Shown here one piece after another: positions 8,751-16,665 of a DNA stretch of 64,000 nucleotides. The first letter of the stretch is position 1, and every line of letters begins with the position of its first letter. The translations under genes and the position numbers were made by a program. The stretch covers positions 1 through 64,000 of the forward strand of contig FMUV01000004.1 in NCBI GenBank assembly GCA_900101355.1, in the 5' to 3' direction. The notes under the pieces are model-generated. The model searched no databases and was not told the DNA's origin. It saw only the letters and a program-made list of their open reading frames with translations. The DNA is from Ruminococcus sp. YE282 (GTDB taxonomy: Bacteria; Bacillota; Clostridia; Oscillospirales; Acutalibacteraceae).

Positions 8751-9602
8751 ATGGAAATAAGAACAATCAGTGCAGAAACCGTTACTGCGGCTGTAAAAAA
8801 GCTGTTTATGGATTGCAATTACTTTATCGGCAAAGATATTATGAACGCACTTGAAAATGCGGAAAAATCAGAGACTTCGCCTGTCGGCAAAAGCGTATTG
8901 TCGCAAATTATTGAAAACGACAAGATAGCTGCCAAAGAAGAAATTCCGCTTTGTCAGGATACCGGAATGGCGGTATTGTTTGTTGAATACGGAGACAAAG
9001 TTGCCATTGAAAACGGCAGCTTTGATGAAGCCGTAAACGAGGGTGTTCGTCAGGCATACGGCGACGGATACCTGAGAAAAAGCGTTGTTGCCGACCCTGT
9101 TTTTGACAGAGTAAATACCAAAGACAATACACCCGCAATCATTCACACCAAAATTGTAAGCGGAAATCAAATCAAAATAACCGCAGGCGGAAAAGGTTTT
9201 GGCAGCGAAAATATGTCGGCAATTAAAATGCTTACTCCGTCTTACGGCGTAGAGGGAGTAAAGCAATTTATACTTGACACGGTTCGCTCGGCAGGTCCTA
9301 ACCCCTGTCCCCCGATTGTTGTCGGAGTAGGTATCGGAGGCACATTTGAGCGTGCCGCTCAGCTTGCCAAAAAAGCAACTTTTCGCCCGATAGACACTCA
9401 TAATGAGGATGAAAGATATGCGGCTCTTGAAGACGAGCTTCTTGAAAAAATTAACAAAATGGGCTTTGGTCCGGCAGGACTCGGAGGCAACACAACCGCT
9501 CTCGGAGTTAACATTGAAACATCTCCCACTCATATAGCAGGAATGCCTGTTGCCGTAAACATCTGCTGCCACGCCGCACGCCATGCAAGTACAATTATTT
9601 GA
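8751..9602 (+). CDS. Class I (Fe-S) fumarate hydratase, alpha subunit
   Basis: A 283-residue protein of the two-subunit tartrate/fumarate hydro-lyase family, equal to the N-terminal part of single-chain class I fumarases. Conserved cysteines expected to hold the [4Fe-4S] cluster are visible: Cys68 in CQDTGMAV, Cys186 in GPNPCPP and the ICCHAARHA motif (Cys272/273). It should interconvert fumarate and malate in the cytoplasm, together with the beta subunit 16 nt downstream. L-tartrate dehydratase is the main alternative, since the families share sequence; without neighbouring tartrate genes fumarase is more likely. Confidence 0.9.
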   Translation: MEIRTISAETVTAAVKKLFMDCNYFIGKDIMNALENAEKSETSPVGKSVLSQIIENDKIAAKEEIPLCQDTGMAVLFVEYGDKVAIENGSFDEAVNEGVRQAYGDGYLRKSVVADPVFDRVNTKDNTPAIIHTKIVSGNQIKITAGGKGFGSENMSAIKMLTPSYGVEGVKQFILDTVRSAGPNPCPPIVVGVGIGGTFERAAQLAKKATFRPIDTHNEDERYAALEDELLEKINKMGFGPAGLGGNTTALGVNIETSPTHIAGMPVAVNICCHAARHASTII

Positions 9603-9618
9603 TTAAGGGAGTAGCATT

Positions 9619-10167
9619 ATGACAAAAAAAATTAAACTTCCTATAACGGAAAACGATATAAAGGACTTAAAAGCCGGAGACAGCGTTTTGCTCTCGGGCA
9701 CAATAATAACAGGGCGTGACGCCGCACACAAAAGATTTTTTGAATTAATCGAGCAAAACAAGCTTTTGCCGATTGACGTTAGCGGAGAGCTGATTTATTA
9801 TGTAGGCCCCGCCCCTGCAAAACCGGGATATGCAGTAGGACCGGCAGGCCCTACCTCAAGCTATCGAATGGACAAATATGCCCCTGCGCTGCTTGACCTC
9901 GGACTAAAAGGAATGATTGGCAAAGGCGCAAGGAACAAGGATGTTATAGACGCAATAGTCAGAAACAAAGCAGTTTATTTTGTCGCAATCGGCGGGGCCG
10001 CCGCATTGATAGCCCAAAGTATAAAAGAAGAGAAGATTTTGTGCTATGAAGATTTGGGTACAGAAGCGGTAAGACGATATACTGTTGAAGACTTTCCCTG
10101 CATTGTGGCAATTGACAGTTACGGTAACAATGTTTATGAGACCGAACCTCCGAAATATCGCAAGTAA
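9619..10167 (+). CDS. Class I (Fe-S) fumarate hydratase, beta subunit
   Basis: A 182-residue partner of the preceding gene, matching the C-terminal (swivelling) domain of class I fumarases: LKAGDSVLLSGTIITGRDAAHKR near residue 15, then YVGPAPAKPGYAVGPAGPTSS and the GGAAAL segment. An AAGGGAG site precedes the ATG. The two subunits would form the catalytic heterodimer/heterotetramer of the TCA-type fumarate-malate step. The operon ends at a good terminator. Confidence 0.9.
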   Translation: MTKKIKLPITENDIKDLKAGDSVLLSGTIITGRDAAHKRFFELIEQNKLLPIDVSGELIYYVGPAPAKPGYAVGPAGPTSSYRMDKYAPALLDLGLKGMIGKGARNKDVIDAIVRNKAVYFVAIGGAAALIAQSIKEEKILCYEDLGTEAVRRYTVEDFPCIVAIDSYGNNVYETEPPKYRK

Positions 10168-10195
10168 TAACAGCTTGTATCACATCATATAAAAG

Positions 10196-10234
10196 TCGGG
10201 ACAAAGTTTTTTACTTTGTCCCGATTCTATTTTT
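10196..10234 (+). terminator. Terminator of the fumarate hydratase operon
   Basis: A 12-bp perfect stem (TCGGGACAAAGT / ACTTTGTCCCGA, 10196-10207 with 10213-10224) followed by TTCTATTTTT. Confidence 0.88.
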
Positions 10235-10276
10235 GTATAATTTAATTTTATAACGCTATCAATTCATATATTATCT

Positions 10277-11083
10277 TCATAATTTTGCGGTATTTTTGTG
10301 CCTACGAAAATAGCAAACAAAGTACACGACCGCTCCGACAAACAACAAAATACTGATTATCTGCGAAGTTGACAATCCAAAAAGAAAGCCCCGGTAGCTG
10401 TCTCCGCGCAAAAATTCATCAAAAAATCTTATGACAGAATAGATTAATAAGTAAAGTGCAAACAGGCCGCCTTTTAACTTGTTTTTTCTGAGTAGATACG
10501 CAAGCAGGAAAAACAATCCAAGATTTAACGCAGCTTCAAGAAGCTGGACAGGAAACCTCACGACACCGTTTATGCTTGGATTTAGGGTGTTATCTTTTGT
10601 AATAAAGCCAAAACTGCTTTCAATTCCGTAGCAGCAGCCGCCCAAAAAGCAGCCTATTCTGCCGAAAAAATGAAACAGCGGCACAAAACCTGCACAAATA
10701 TCCGAGTATTCTGTCAAATCAAGCTTTTTAATCTTTGCATAAATAACGCAAATCAGCATACCTCCCAGCAATCCGCCGTAAAAAACCGAACCGCCGAATA
10801 TGTAGGACACCATTCCGATAAAAGTAGTAAAACTTGTTATGTATTTTGACAGATGAGTAACCACTTCAATAAATGCCCGTATCTGCGTTATTCCATACAT
10901 TATATGTCCGCCGAAGAAAACTCCGATTGCCGCAATAAGCAAAAAGACAATATAGTCATTATCATCATGCCCTCGTTTTTTAGCCGTGCGGCAAACATAT
11001 ATTCCTGAAACAAAGACTCCGGCAAGTACACACAGCATATATGTAGCCACATCTTTGCCAAATATATTAATATTCGGAAGCAT
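10277..11083 (-). CDS. lgt: Prolipoprotein diacylglyceryl transferase family protein
   Basis: A 268-residue protein with about seven membrane segments and the Lgt pattern: HIMYG-type turn, a conserved arginine in FFGRIGCFLGG (about residues 137-147; the family signature is GRxGNF-like) and an RFPVQL segment, plus the C-terminal RFFDEFLRGD. Lgt transfers diacylglycerol from phosphatidylglycerol to the lipobox cysteine of prolipoproteins, which fits lipoproteins such as the one at 2271. GC-rich cysteines (CFLGGCCYG) replace the classical N/H residues, so this is the divergent Clostridia subgroup. The ATG at 11083 is chosen because GAGGTG is 7 nt upstream; an ATG 6 nt earlier would overlap that site. 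Confidence 0.8.
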   Translation of the reverse strand: MLPNINIFGKDVATYMLCVLAGVFVSGIYVCRTAKKRGHDDNDYIVFLLIAAIGVFFGGHIMYGITQIRAFIEVVTHLSKYITSFTTFIGMVSYIFGGSVFYGGLLGGMLICVIYAKIKKLDLTEYSDICAGFVPLFHFFGRIGCFLGGCCYGIESSFGFITKDNTLNPSINGVVRFPVQLLEAALNLGLFFLLAYLLRKNKLKGGLFALYLLIYSVIRFFDEFLRGDSYRGFLFGLSTSQIISILLFVGAVVYFVCYFRRHKNTAKL

Positions 11084-11103
11084 AACCATTCACCTCAAAA
11101 ATT

Positions 11104-11129
11104 AAGCCTCCCACAAATATGGGAGGCTT
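11104..11129 (-). terminator. Terminator of the small membrane protein gene
   Basis: Ten-bp perfect stem (11104-11113 with 11120-11129), six-nt loop, minus-strand tail AATTTTT. It lies only 21 nt upstream of lgt, which may therefore depend on read-through or its own promoter. Confidence 0.8.
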
Positions 11130-11155
11130 TGTTAAGTATTGCCTATAAAAATTAA

Positions 11156-11521
11156 TTACTGAAGAGCACTGCTGAGCTCGCTCAAAGCGCTGTTCAATGC
11201 TGCATTATCAATACCTGAGCTTGCAATTGATGAAGCGCAAGCAACGGCACAAATAACACAAATAACAGAGAGACCTGACCAAGCGGTTGCAATAATGCCT
11301 GTAACCAAACCTGCTGTTGCCATACCCTTTGAAGTATTTGGATCTTTACGAGCTTTTACGCCCAATACAATTCCGACAATACCTGCCGCAAGTGCAACAA
11401 ATACAAGGATAAACGCAACAACTACGTTACCGCTTGAAAGTGTTCCGCCGAATATTGATATTATGATAGCCACAATACCAACAATCATAGCAATTAAACC
11501 TAAATTACTCTTTTTTTCCAT
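11156..11521 (-). CDS. Small membrane protein (DUF4190-like)
   Basis: A 121-residue protein with three hydrophobic helices (about residues 8-30, 37-59 and 75-105) and a short polar N-terminus MEKKSN. The start at 11521 has GGAGGT 7 nt upstream; the frame is open further but without a ribosome site. The GLVTG and KARKDPNTSKGMATAG loop is typical of DUF4190 proteins, found in many Firmicutes and of unknown function. Conserved small residues (Gly/Ala/Ser) dominate. No functional assignment is possible. Confidence 0.75.
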   Translation of the reverse strand: MEKKSNLGLIAMIVGIVAIIISIFGGTLSSGNVVVAFILVFVALAAGIVGIVLGVKARKDPNTSKGMATAGLVTGIIATAWSGLSVICVICAVACASSIASSGIDNAALNSALSELSSALQ

Positions 11522-11695
11522 AGTTCCTACCTCCAAATTATTACTCTCTAAGAGTAGGATAATTATAACATTATTACCGTTAAATGTCAATCAAAAGCTG
11601 AGCATTTTATGCTGTTTGTATACTTAGATAACAAAAGTAGGCTATGTTTGTGATATGTGCACAAAGAGTTTTTGTCATATTTTAATAACTGTTTT

Positions 11696-12979
11696 TTACT
11701 TTCCGATAAACTCTTTGCCGCCCATATAAGGTCTGAGGGCAACAGGAATACTTACAGTTCCGTCTTCGTTAAGGTTATTTTCAAGGAACGCAATTAACAT
11801 TCTCGGAGGAGCAACAACTGTATTATTAAGTGTATGTGCAAAGTATTTTTTGCCACCCTCGCCCGATACTCTGATTTTGAGTCTGCGAGCCTGTGCGTCA
11901 CCAAGATTTGAACATGAACCGACTTCAAAATATTTCTTCTGACGAGGTGACCAAGCCTCAACATCCAAAGAACGAACTTTAAGGTCGGCAAGGTCGCCTG
12001 AGCAGCACTCAAGTGTTCTTACAGGGATATCCATTGAACGGAACAAATCTACTGTATTCTGCCAAAGTTTATCAAACCACATTTTGCTTTCCTCAGGCTT
12101 GCACACAACAATCATTTCCTGTTTTTCAAACTGATGGATTCTGTATACTCCGCGTTCTTCAATGCCGTGTGCTCCCTTTTCTTTACGGAAGCATGGTGAA
12201 TAACTTGTGAGTGTATACGGCAGGTTTTCTTCTTTGTTTATAGTGTCAATGAACTTACCAATCATTGAATGTTCGCTTGTGCCGATAAGATATAAATCTT
12301 CTCCCTCAATTTTGTACATCATTGAGTCCATTTCGGCAAAGCTCATAACGCCTGTAACAACATTGCTTCTTATCATAAACGGAGGCACACAATATGTAAA
12401 TCCTCTGTCAATCATAAAATCACGTGCATATGCGATTACAGCACTGTGCAATCTTGCAATGTCGCCCATTAGATAGTAAAATCCGTTGCCTGCTACCTTA
12501 CGTGCGGAATCAAGGTCAATGCCGTTGAACTTCTCCATAATCTCTGTATGATATGGAATTTCAAAATCGGGTACAACCGGCTCTCCGAATCTCTCAATTT
12601 CAACGTTCTGGCTGTCGTCTTTACCTATCGGTACTGCAGGGTCAATAACCTGAGGAATCTGCATCATAATCTTTGTTACTTCTGCGCTGAGCTCGCTTTC
12701 CTTAGCTTCAAGCTCTGCAAGCTGTTCAGCCTGCTTTGTAACTTCTTCTTTAAGAGCCATTCCCTCTTCTTTTTTGCCCTGTGCCATCAATGCGCCAATC
12801 TGTTTTGAAATTTTGTTACGGTTTGAACGCAAGTCATCTGCCTGCTGTTTTACAGCACGACTTTGAGCGTCAAGCTCAATAACCTTATCAACAAGTGGAA
12901 GTTTGCTGTCCTGGAATTTTTTCTTTATGTTTTCTTTTACTGCGTCGGGATTTTCTCTCAAAAATTTTATATCAATCAT
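11696..12979 (-). CDS. serS: Seryl-tRNA synthetase
   Basis: A 427-residue class II synthetase. The N-terminal ~100 residues form the long antiparallel coiled coil that grips the tRNA(Ser) variable arm (many Lys/Glu/Gln, KQQADDLRSNRNKISKQIG). The catalytic domain shows motif 2 as FRKEKGAHG and motif 3 as APPRMLIAFLEN near the C-terminus. It charges tRNA(Ser) and tRNA(Sec) with serine. It follows parB by 40 nt on the same strand, so it may be read from the par operon. No T-box structure is visible upstream, which is expected if it is an internal gene. Confidence 0.97.
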   Translation of the reverse strand: MIDIKFLRENPDAVKENIKKKFQDSKLPLVDKVIELDAQSRAVKQQADDLRSNRNKISKQIGALMAQGKKEEGMALKEEVTKQAEQLAELEAKESELSAEVTKIMMQIPQVIDPAVPIGKDDSQNVEIERFGEPVVPDFEIPYHTEIMEKFNGIDLDSARKVAGNGFYYLMGDIARLHSAVIAYARDFMIDRGFTYCVPPFMIRSNVVTGVMSFAEMDSMMYKIEGEDLYLIGTSEHSMIGKFIDTINKEENLPYTLTSYSPCFRKEKGAHGIEERGVYRIHQFEKQEMIVVCKPEESKMWFDKLWQNTVDLFRSMDIPVRTLECCSGDLADLKVRSLDVEAWSPRQKKYFEVGSCSNLGDAQARRLKIRVSGEGGKKYFAHTLNNTVVAPPRMLIAFLENNLNEDGTVSIPVALRPYMGGKEFIGK

Positions 12980-13019
12980 TGTTCTTTGCTCCTTGTATAT
13001 TTCAGCGCATAACGCCGTA

Positions 13020-13868
13020 TTATTTTAATTTATTAGACAATTCTGTGAGTTCTTCGTCTGAATAAAACTCAATTTGCAAGACTCCGCCCTTTTTCCCTTT
13101 GTTCTTTGAAATACTGATTTTTCTTCCGAGACTTTCGGCAAGAGCAAGCTCTACCATACTGTAAAAGGAGGGTTTCTTTTCGGGTTTTTGCTCATTTTGA
13201 ATTTTCGGTTTTGCCTTGCAGAGCTTTTCAACCTGTCTTACCGATAAATCCTTTTGAACTATCAAATCCGCAAGTTCAAGCATGTCTTTTTCATTGTCAA
13301 GCGACAATAATGCCCTTGCGTGGCCTGCTGAGATTTTGCCCTCTTTAAGATAATCGGCAATGCTGTTTGGCAGTTTTAGAAGTCTGAGTGCGTTTGAAAC
13401 TGCCGGACGTGATTTTCCAACCGACTGTGCCACCTCATCCTGTGTAAATCCATGCTCTGTCATCAAAACATTGTAGCCCTCAGCCTCTTCAAGCGGAGTT
13501 AAATCCTCACGCTGCAAGTTTTCTATAAGGGCAAGTTCCATTGTTTCAGTATCGCCAAGCTCACGTATTATAACAGGAATATCCTTTAATCCTGCCATCT
13601 GACAAGCTCTGTACCTACGCTCGCCTGCAACAATCTGATAGCCTCCGAGAGTCAGCGGACGTACAAGCAACGGCTGTAAAAGCCCGTGCTTTGATATACT
13701 CTCAGCCAATTCGGAAAGTGCTTTTTCATCAAACTTCTTACGAGGCTGACTTCTGTTGGGCTCAATTTCGGAAATATTAAGCGTAACGCTTCCGCCGCCG
13801 TCTTCGTTATCATTTTCAAGAAAAATTGCGCCTAGTCCTTTGCCGAGACCGCCAAGTTTTTTTGCCAT
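13020..13868 (-). CDS. parB: Chromosome partitioning protein ParB (Spo0J)
   Basis: A 282-residue protein with the ParB order: N-terminal CTPase/ParB domain with SQPRKKFDE, GLLQPLLVRP and the GERRYRA motif (about residues 80-86), a central helix-turn-helix (TQDEVAQSVGKSRPAVSNALRLL in two pieces), and a C-terminal dimerisation region. It binds parS and spreads as a CTP-gated clamp. Its ATG overlaps the parA stop (TAATG), so the two are translationally coupled. Perfect parS sites lie at 14822 and 17042. Confidence 0.96.
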   Translation of the reverse strand: MAKKLGGLGKGLGAIFLENDNEDGGGSVTLNISEIEPNRSQPRKKFDEKALSELAESISKHGLLQPLLVRPLTLGGYQIVAGERRYRACQMAGLKDIPVIIRELGDTETMELALIENLQREDLTPLEEAEGYNVLMTEHGFTQDEVAQSVGKSRPAVSNALRLLKLPNSIADYLKEGKISAGHARALLSLDNEKDMLELADLIVQKDLSVRQVEKLCKAKPKIQNEQKPEKKPSFYSMVELALAESLGRKISISKNKGKKGGVLQIEFYSDEELTELSNKLK

Positions 13869-14635
13869 TAATGTCTCTCCTTTGCTATAATTTCTTCTGC
13901 AAGATGCGTATAAGCCAAGCTTCCCTTGCAGGATTTGTCATAGTAAATTACGGGCATGCCAAAACTCGGTGCTTCCGAAAGCCTTACTCCCCTTGTTATA
14001 ACCGTGCTAAACACCTTGCCGGGGAAAAATCGTTTTACTTCTTCAACTACCTGCTGAGTCAGGTTAAGCCTGCCGTCATACATTGTCAGCAATACGCCCT
14101 CAAGCTCAATTGAATGATTATACTGTCTTTTTATGATTCTCACAGTGCTCATAAGCTGCGACAATCCTTCCAAAGCGTAATATTCACATTGAATCGGTAC
14201 AATAAATGAATCTGCAAGCGTTAATGCATTTGCCGTGATTAATCCAAGTGACGGCGGACAATCAATTATTATATAATCATAATACTGCTTTATCGGCAAT
14301 ATTGCATTCTTTAGGAGTGCTTCTCTGTGACGCTTTTCCGCAATTTCAAGTTCTGCCGCCGCAAGGTCAATACTTGACGGTAAAACATGAAGATTTTGAT
14401 AAGGCGTTGTAAGCACACATTCTTCGGCTTTTACGCCCTCAACCATTATGTCATATGTACTGTATTTAATTTTACTCTTGTCAATTGCAACTCCGCTTGT
14501 TGCGTTACCCTGAGGGTCTGCGTCAATAAGCAAAGTCTTCTTTCCTGCCGCACCCAAGCATGCAGAAAGATTAACCGCAGTTGTGGTCTTGCCCACACCG
14601 CCCTTTTGGTTGGAAATCGCTATTATTTTTGTCAA
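13868..14635 (-). CDS. parA: Chromosome partitioning ATPase ParA (Soj)
   Basis: A 255-residue deviant Walker-A ATPase: KGGVGKTTTAVNLSA (residues 10-24), Walker A' LLIDADPQGNAT and Walker B IIIDCPPSLG. It binds the nucleoid as an ATP dimer and is stimulated by ParB. The start codon is TTG with AAGGTG 5 nt upstream; the next ATG is far inside the Walker region. First gene of parA-parB. Confidence 0.96.
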   Translation of the reverse strand: MTKIIAISNQKGGVGKTTTAVNLSACLGAAGKKTLLIDADPQGNATSGVAIDKSKIKYSTYDIMVEGVKAEECVLTTPYQNLHVLPSSIDLAAAELEIAEKRHREALLKNAILPIKQYYDYIIIDCPPSLGLITANALTLADSFIVPIQCEYYALEGLSQLMSTVRIIKRQYNHSIELEGVLLTMYDGRLNLTQQVVEEVKRFFPGKVFSTVITRGVRLSEAPSFGMPVIYYDKSCKGSLAYTHLAEEIIAKERH

Positions 14636-14821
14636 ATGATCACCTTGCTATGCCGTAATGGTTTGTGTTCTGACATTGAGTTATTTCTGATAAATCATTT
14701 ATCGTATCAAATTTAATCTATTATGTAATACAAAATGATTTAATCAACACATTATTTAAAGTATATCATATTTCAGTAGATTTTTAAAGTATATTTAATG
14801 AATTTGAGATAAAAAATATAT

Positions 14822-14837
14822 TGTTTCACGTGAAACA
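14822..14837. promoter_or_regulatory. parS centromere-like site 1
   Basis: An exact copy of the 16-bp palindrome TGTTTCACGTGAAACA, the ParB loading site known from Bacillus and most other bacteria. It lies between noc and parA. Confidence 0.95.
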
Positions 14838-14864
14838 TATTAAAATTATCGTTTAACAAAAGCA

Positions 14865-14894
14865 AAGAGCCACACAGTTACCTGTGTGGCTCTT
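14865..14894 (-). terminator. Terminator of the rpmH-to-noc operon
   Basis: A 13-bp perfect stem (14865-14877 with 14882-14894) with a four-nt loop and a T-rich minus-strand tail. It separates noc from parA-parB. Confidence 0.8.
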
Positions 14895-14977
14895 CGCAAG
14901 GGGTTAGATAAGGAAATGGGTATGAGTGGAACGGATGCTTTCGCATCCAACTGGAAAGTTAATTAATGCTTAGCGCT

Positions 14978-15802
14978 CTAAGCAGATTTATTGTTTGACA
15001 CCTTCGTTTTTGGAATTCTTATTGTGTATTCGATATAATCCTCACTGTCTGTTTTGTCGTATTGTGCATTGATTCCTGACAAACGCATTGTGTCAATAGC
15101 TTTGTTGATGGTGTTTAAAAAAATTCTGACGTCCTTTATCACCGCTTTGCTGCTCCCCTGCTTCTTGTCGATTTTGGGAACTTTGTTTAATATCATACCG
15201 ACAAGGTTTTCCGTCTGCAATACATTGAGATTATCTGAGATGATTTTTGACAAAGCTTCTCGTCTTAAATTATCATTCTCAATTTTCAGCAATGCCCTTG
15301 CGTGACGTTCGGACAAACCGGCATTGTCAATCCATTCCTGCTCTTCATATGTAAGCCGAAGCAGTCGAAGCTTGTTTGCTATTGTAGATTGATTTTTGCC
15401 GAGTTTTTTTGCTGCCTGCTCTTGGGTCAGACCATAACGTCTGATTAATCTTGAAATTCCGCGTGCTTCCTCAAAAAAGCTGAGGTCGCACCGCTGGAGG
15501 TTTTCAAGGAGAGCATAAACAGCAGACTCTTTTTCAGAGCACTTAATTACGATGCAGGGAACTTTTTTAAGTCCTGCCATAACCGAAGCACGCAGTCTCC
15601 TCTCTCCTGCAATTAATTCGAACTCTGCAACCGATACTTTTCGCACTGTCAAGGGCTGCAAAATTCCATTCTCTGCAATTGACTCGGAAAGCTGTGTGAG
15701 CTCGCAGGCATCAAACTGTCTGCGCGGCTGGGCTTTGTTCGGTCGGATTTTTATGATTGGAATTTCAGTGATAGTGTTTTCACTTTTGACTAAAAAATTC
15801 AA
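14978..15802 (-). CDS. noc: ParB-family nucleoid occlusion protein Noc
   Basis: About 274 residues, a second ParB paralogue located between rsmG and parA exactly where Noc lies in Bacillus. It has the ParB N-domain (KAQPRRQFDA, GILQPLTVRK, GERRLRA), the helix-turn-helix (LTQEQAAKKLGKNQSTIANKLRLL in two pieces) and a C-terminal domain. In Bacillus Noc binds NBS sites and the membrane and blocks division over the nucleoid. A TTG start at 15802 is preferred: the GGGGTG ribosome site is 7 nt upstream of it but only 1 nt from the ATG at 15808. No NBS palindrome was found in the window. Role by position and family; a second partition protein is the alternative. Confidence 0.82.
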   Translation of the reverse strand: MNFLVKSENTITEIPIIKIRPNKAQPRRQFDACELTQLSESIAENGILQPLTVRKVSVAEFELIAGERRLRASVMAGLKKVPCIVIKCSEKESAVYALLENLQRCDLSFFEEARGISRLIRRYGLTQEQAAKKLGKNQSTIANKLRLLRLTYEEQEWIDNAGLSERHARALLKIENDNLRREALSKIISDNLNVLQTENLVGMILNKVPKIDKKQGSSKAVIKDVRIFLNTINKAIDTMRLSGINAQYDKTDSEDYIEYTIRIPKTKVSNNKSA

Positions 15803-15948
15803 CCGCATTCACCCCGTTATAATATCATCAGGGGTTGTCCCTGTGCTATTATAATACCACGGACTGAGTGCGGTCTTTGTCACAATGTGTATGAGTTTTT
15901 TATAATGTTTTGGTAATTATTGGTAATATATCGCATATTGTGTCGTTT

Positions 15949-16665
15949 TTACTTTAGCGGTGACGATTTTATTTTCCCTGCATTTCTCGGATACTTGTTC
16001 GGTGTTTCGGCAATTTTCTGAATCTGAACAATTGCTCGTTCGCCGCCGTCAAAAGGAAGAGCAAAATTATAAGTTTCGGCAATTTTGCCGCCAAGTTTCT
16101 TAATGGCCGATTTTGCGGCAGAAATTTCCGATTCGGCTCCCCTGCCCTTGAATGCCAAAAAGCTTCCGCCAACATGCACATACGGCAAACAGTATTCGCT
16201 GAGTACATTCATATTTGCGACTGCTCTTGATACTGCATAATCAAAGCTTTCCCTTAAATTTTTATCACGTCCGCCGTCTTCGGCACGGCTGTGTATCAAA
16301 TCAGCAGATAGATTAATTTCACCAAGCACATTTTGCAAAAAGACAAGTCTTTTATTCAGGCTGTCAAGCAATGTGAGTTTTATGTCCGGACGTGCAATTT
16401 TAAGAACTACACCCGGGAATCCTGCTCCTGTTCCGACGTCAATTATTGAGCTGTTATACGGAAAATCGACATAATTCAGCACCGATACACTGTCGGCAAA
16501 ATGTTTTACGACAACCCCCTGAGCATCGGTTATTGCCGTAAGGTTCATTTTTTCATTCCATTCCACAAGAAGATTATAATAGGTTTCAAGTTGTGTAATC
16601 TGGATTTCATTAAATTTAAACTTAAAATTTTCTGTTGCCTGCAATATATAATCCTTAATTTCCAT
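15949..16665 (-). CDS. rsmG: 16S rRNA (guanine527-N7)-methyltransferase RsmG (GidB)
   Basis: A 238-residue Rossmann methyltransferase. The SAM-binding motif I is VGTGAGFPGVVLKIARP (about residues 76-92); the N-terminal YYNLLVEWNEKMNLTAI is diagnostic of RsmG, and SRAVANMNVLSEYCLPYV holds the conserved catalytic region. It modifies G527 in the 530 loop of 16S rRNA; loss is known to give low-level streptomycin resistance. Its start overlaps the end of mnmG by 11 nt, so the two are coupled. Confidence 0.96.
   Translation of the reverse strand: MEIKDYILQATENFKFKFNEIQITQLETYYNLLVEWNEKMNLTAITDAQGVVVKHFADSVSVLNYVDFPYNSSIIDVGTGAGFPGVVLKIARPDIKLTLLDSLNKRLVFLQNVLGEINLSADLIHSRAEDGGRDKNLRESFDYAVSRAVANMNVLSEYCLPYVHVGGSFLAFKGRGAESEISAAKSAIKKLGGKIAETYNFALPFDGGERAIVQIQKIAETPNKYPRNAGKIKSSPLK

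Larger units (their letters stand above)
14636..14977. other. Intergenic region between noc and parA
   Basis: A 342-bp gap holding the noc terminator (14865-14894), a perfect parS site (14822-14837) and an AT-rich stretch (14700-14820) that should hold the parA promoter; no clear hexamer pair with good spacing is visible there. No gene or RNA recognised. Confidence 0.6.

Noticed and set aside
15803..15948. Noc binding site (ATTTCCCGGGAAAT)
   Set aside because: No match was seen near noc; CACCCGGGAATC at about 16412 lacks the flanking halves.
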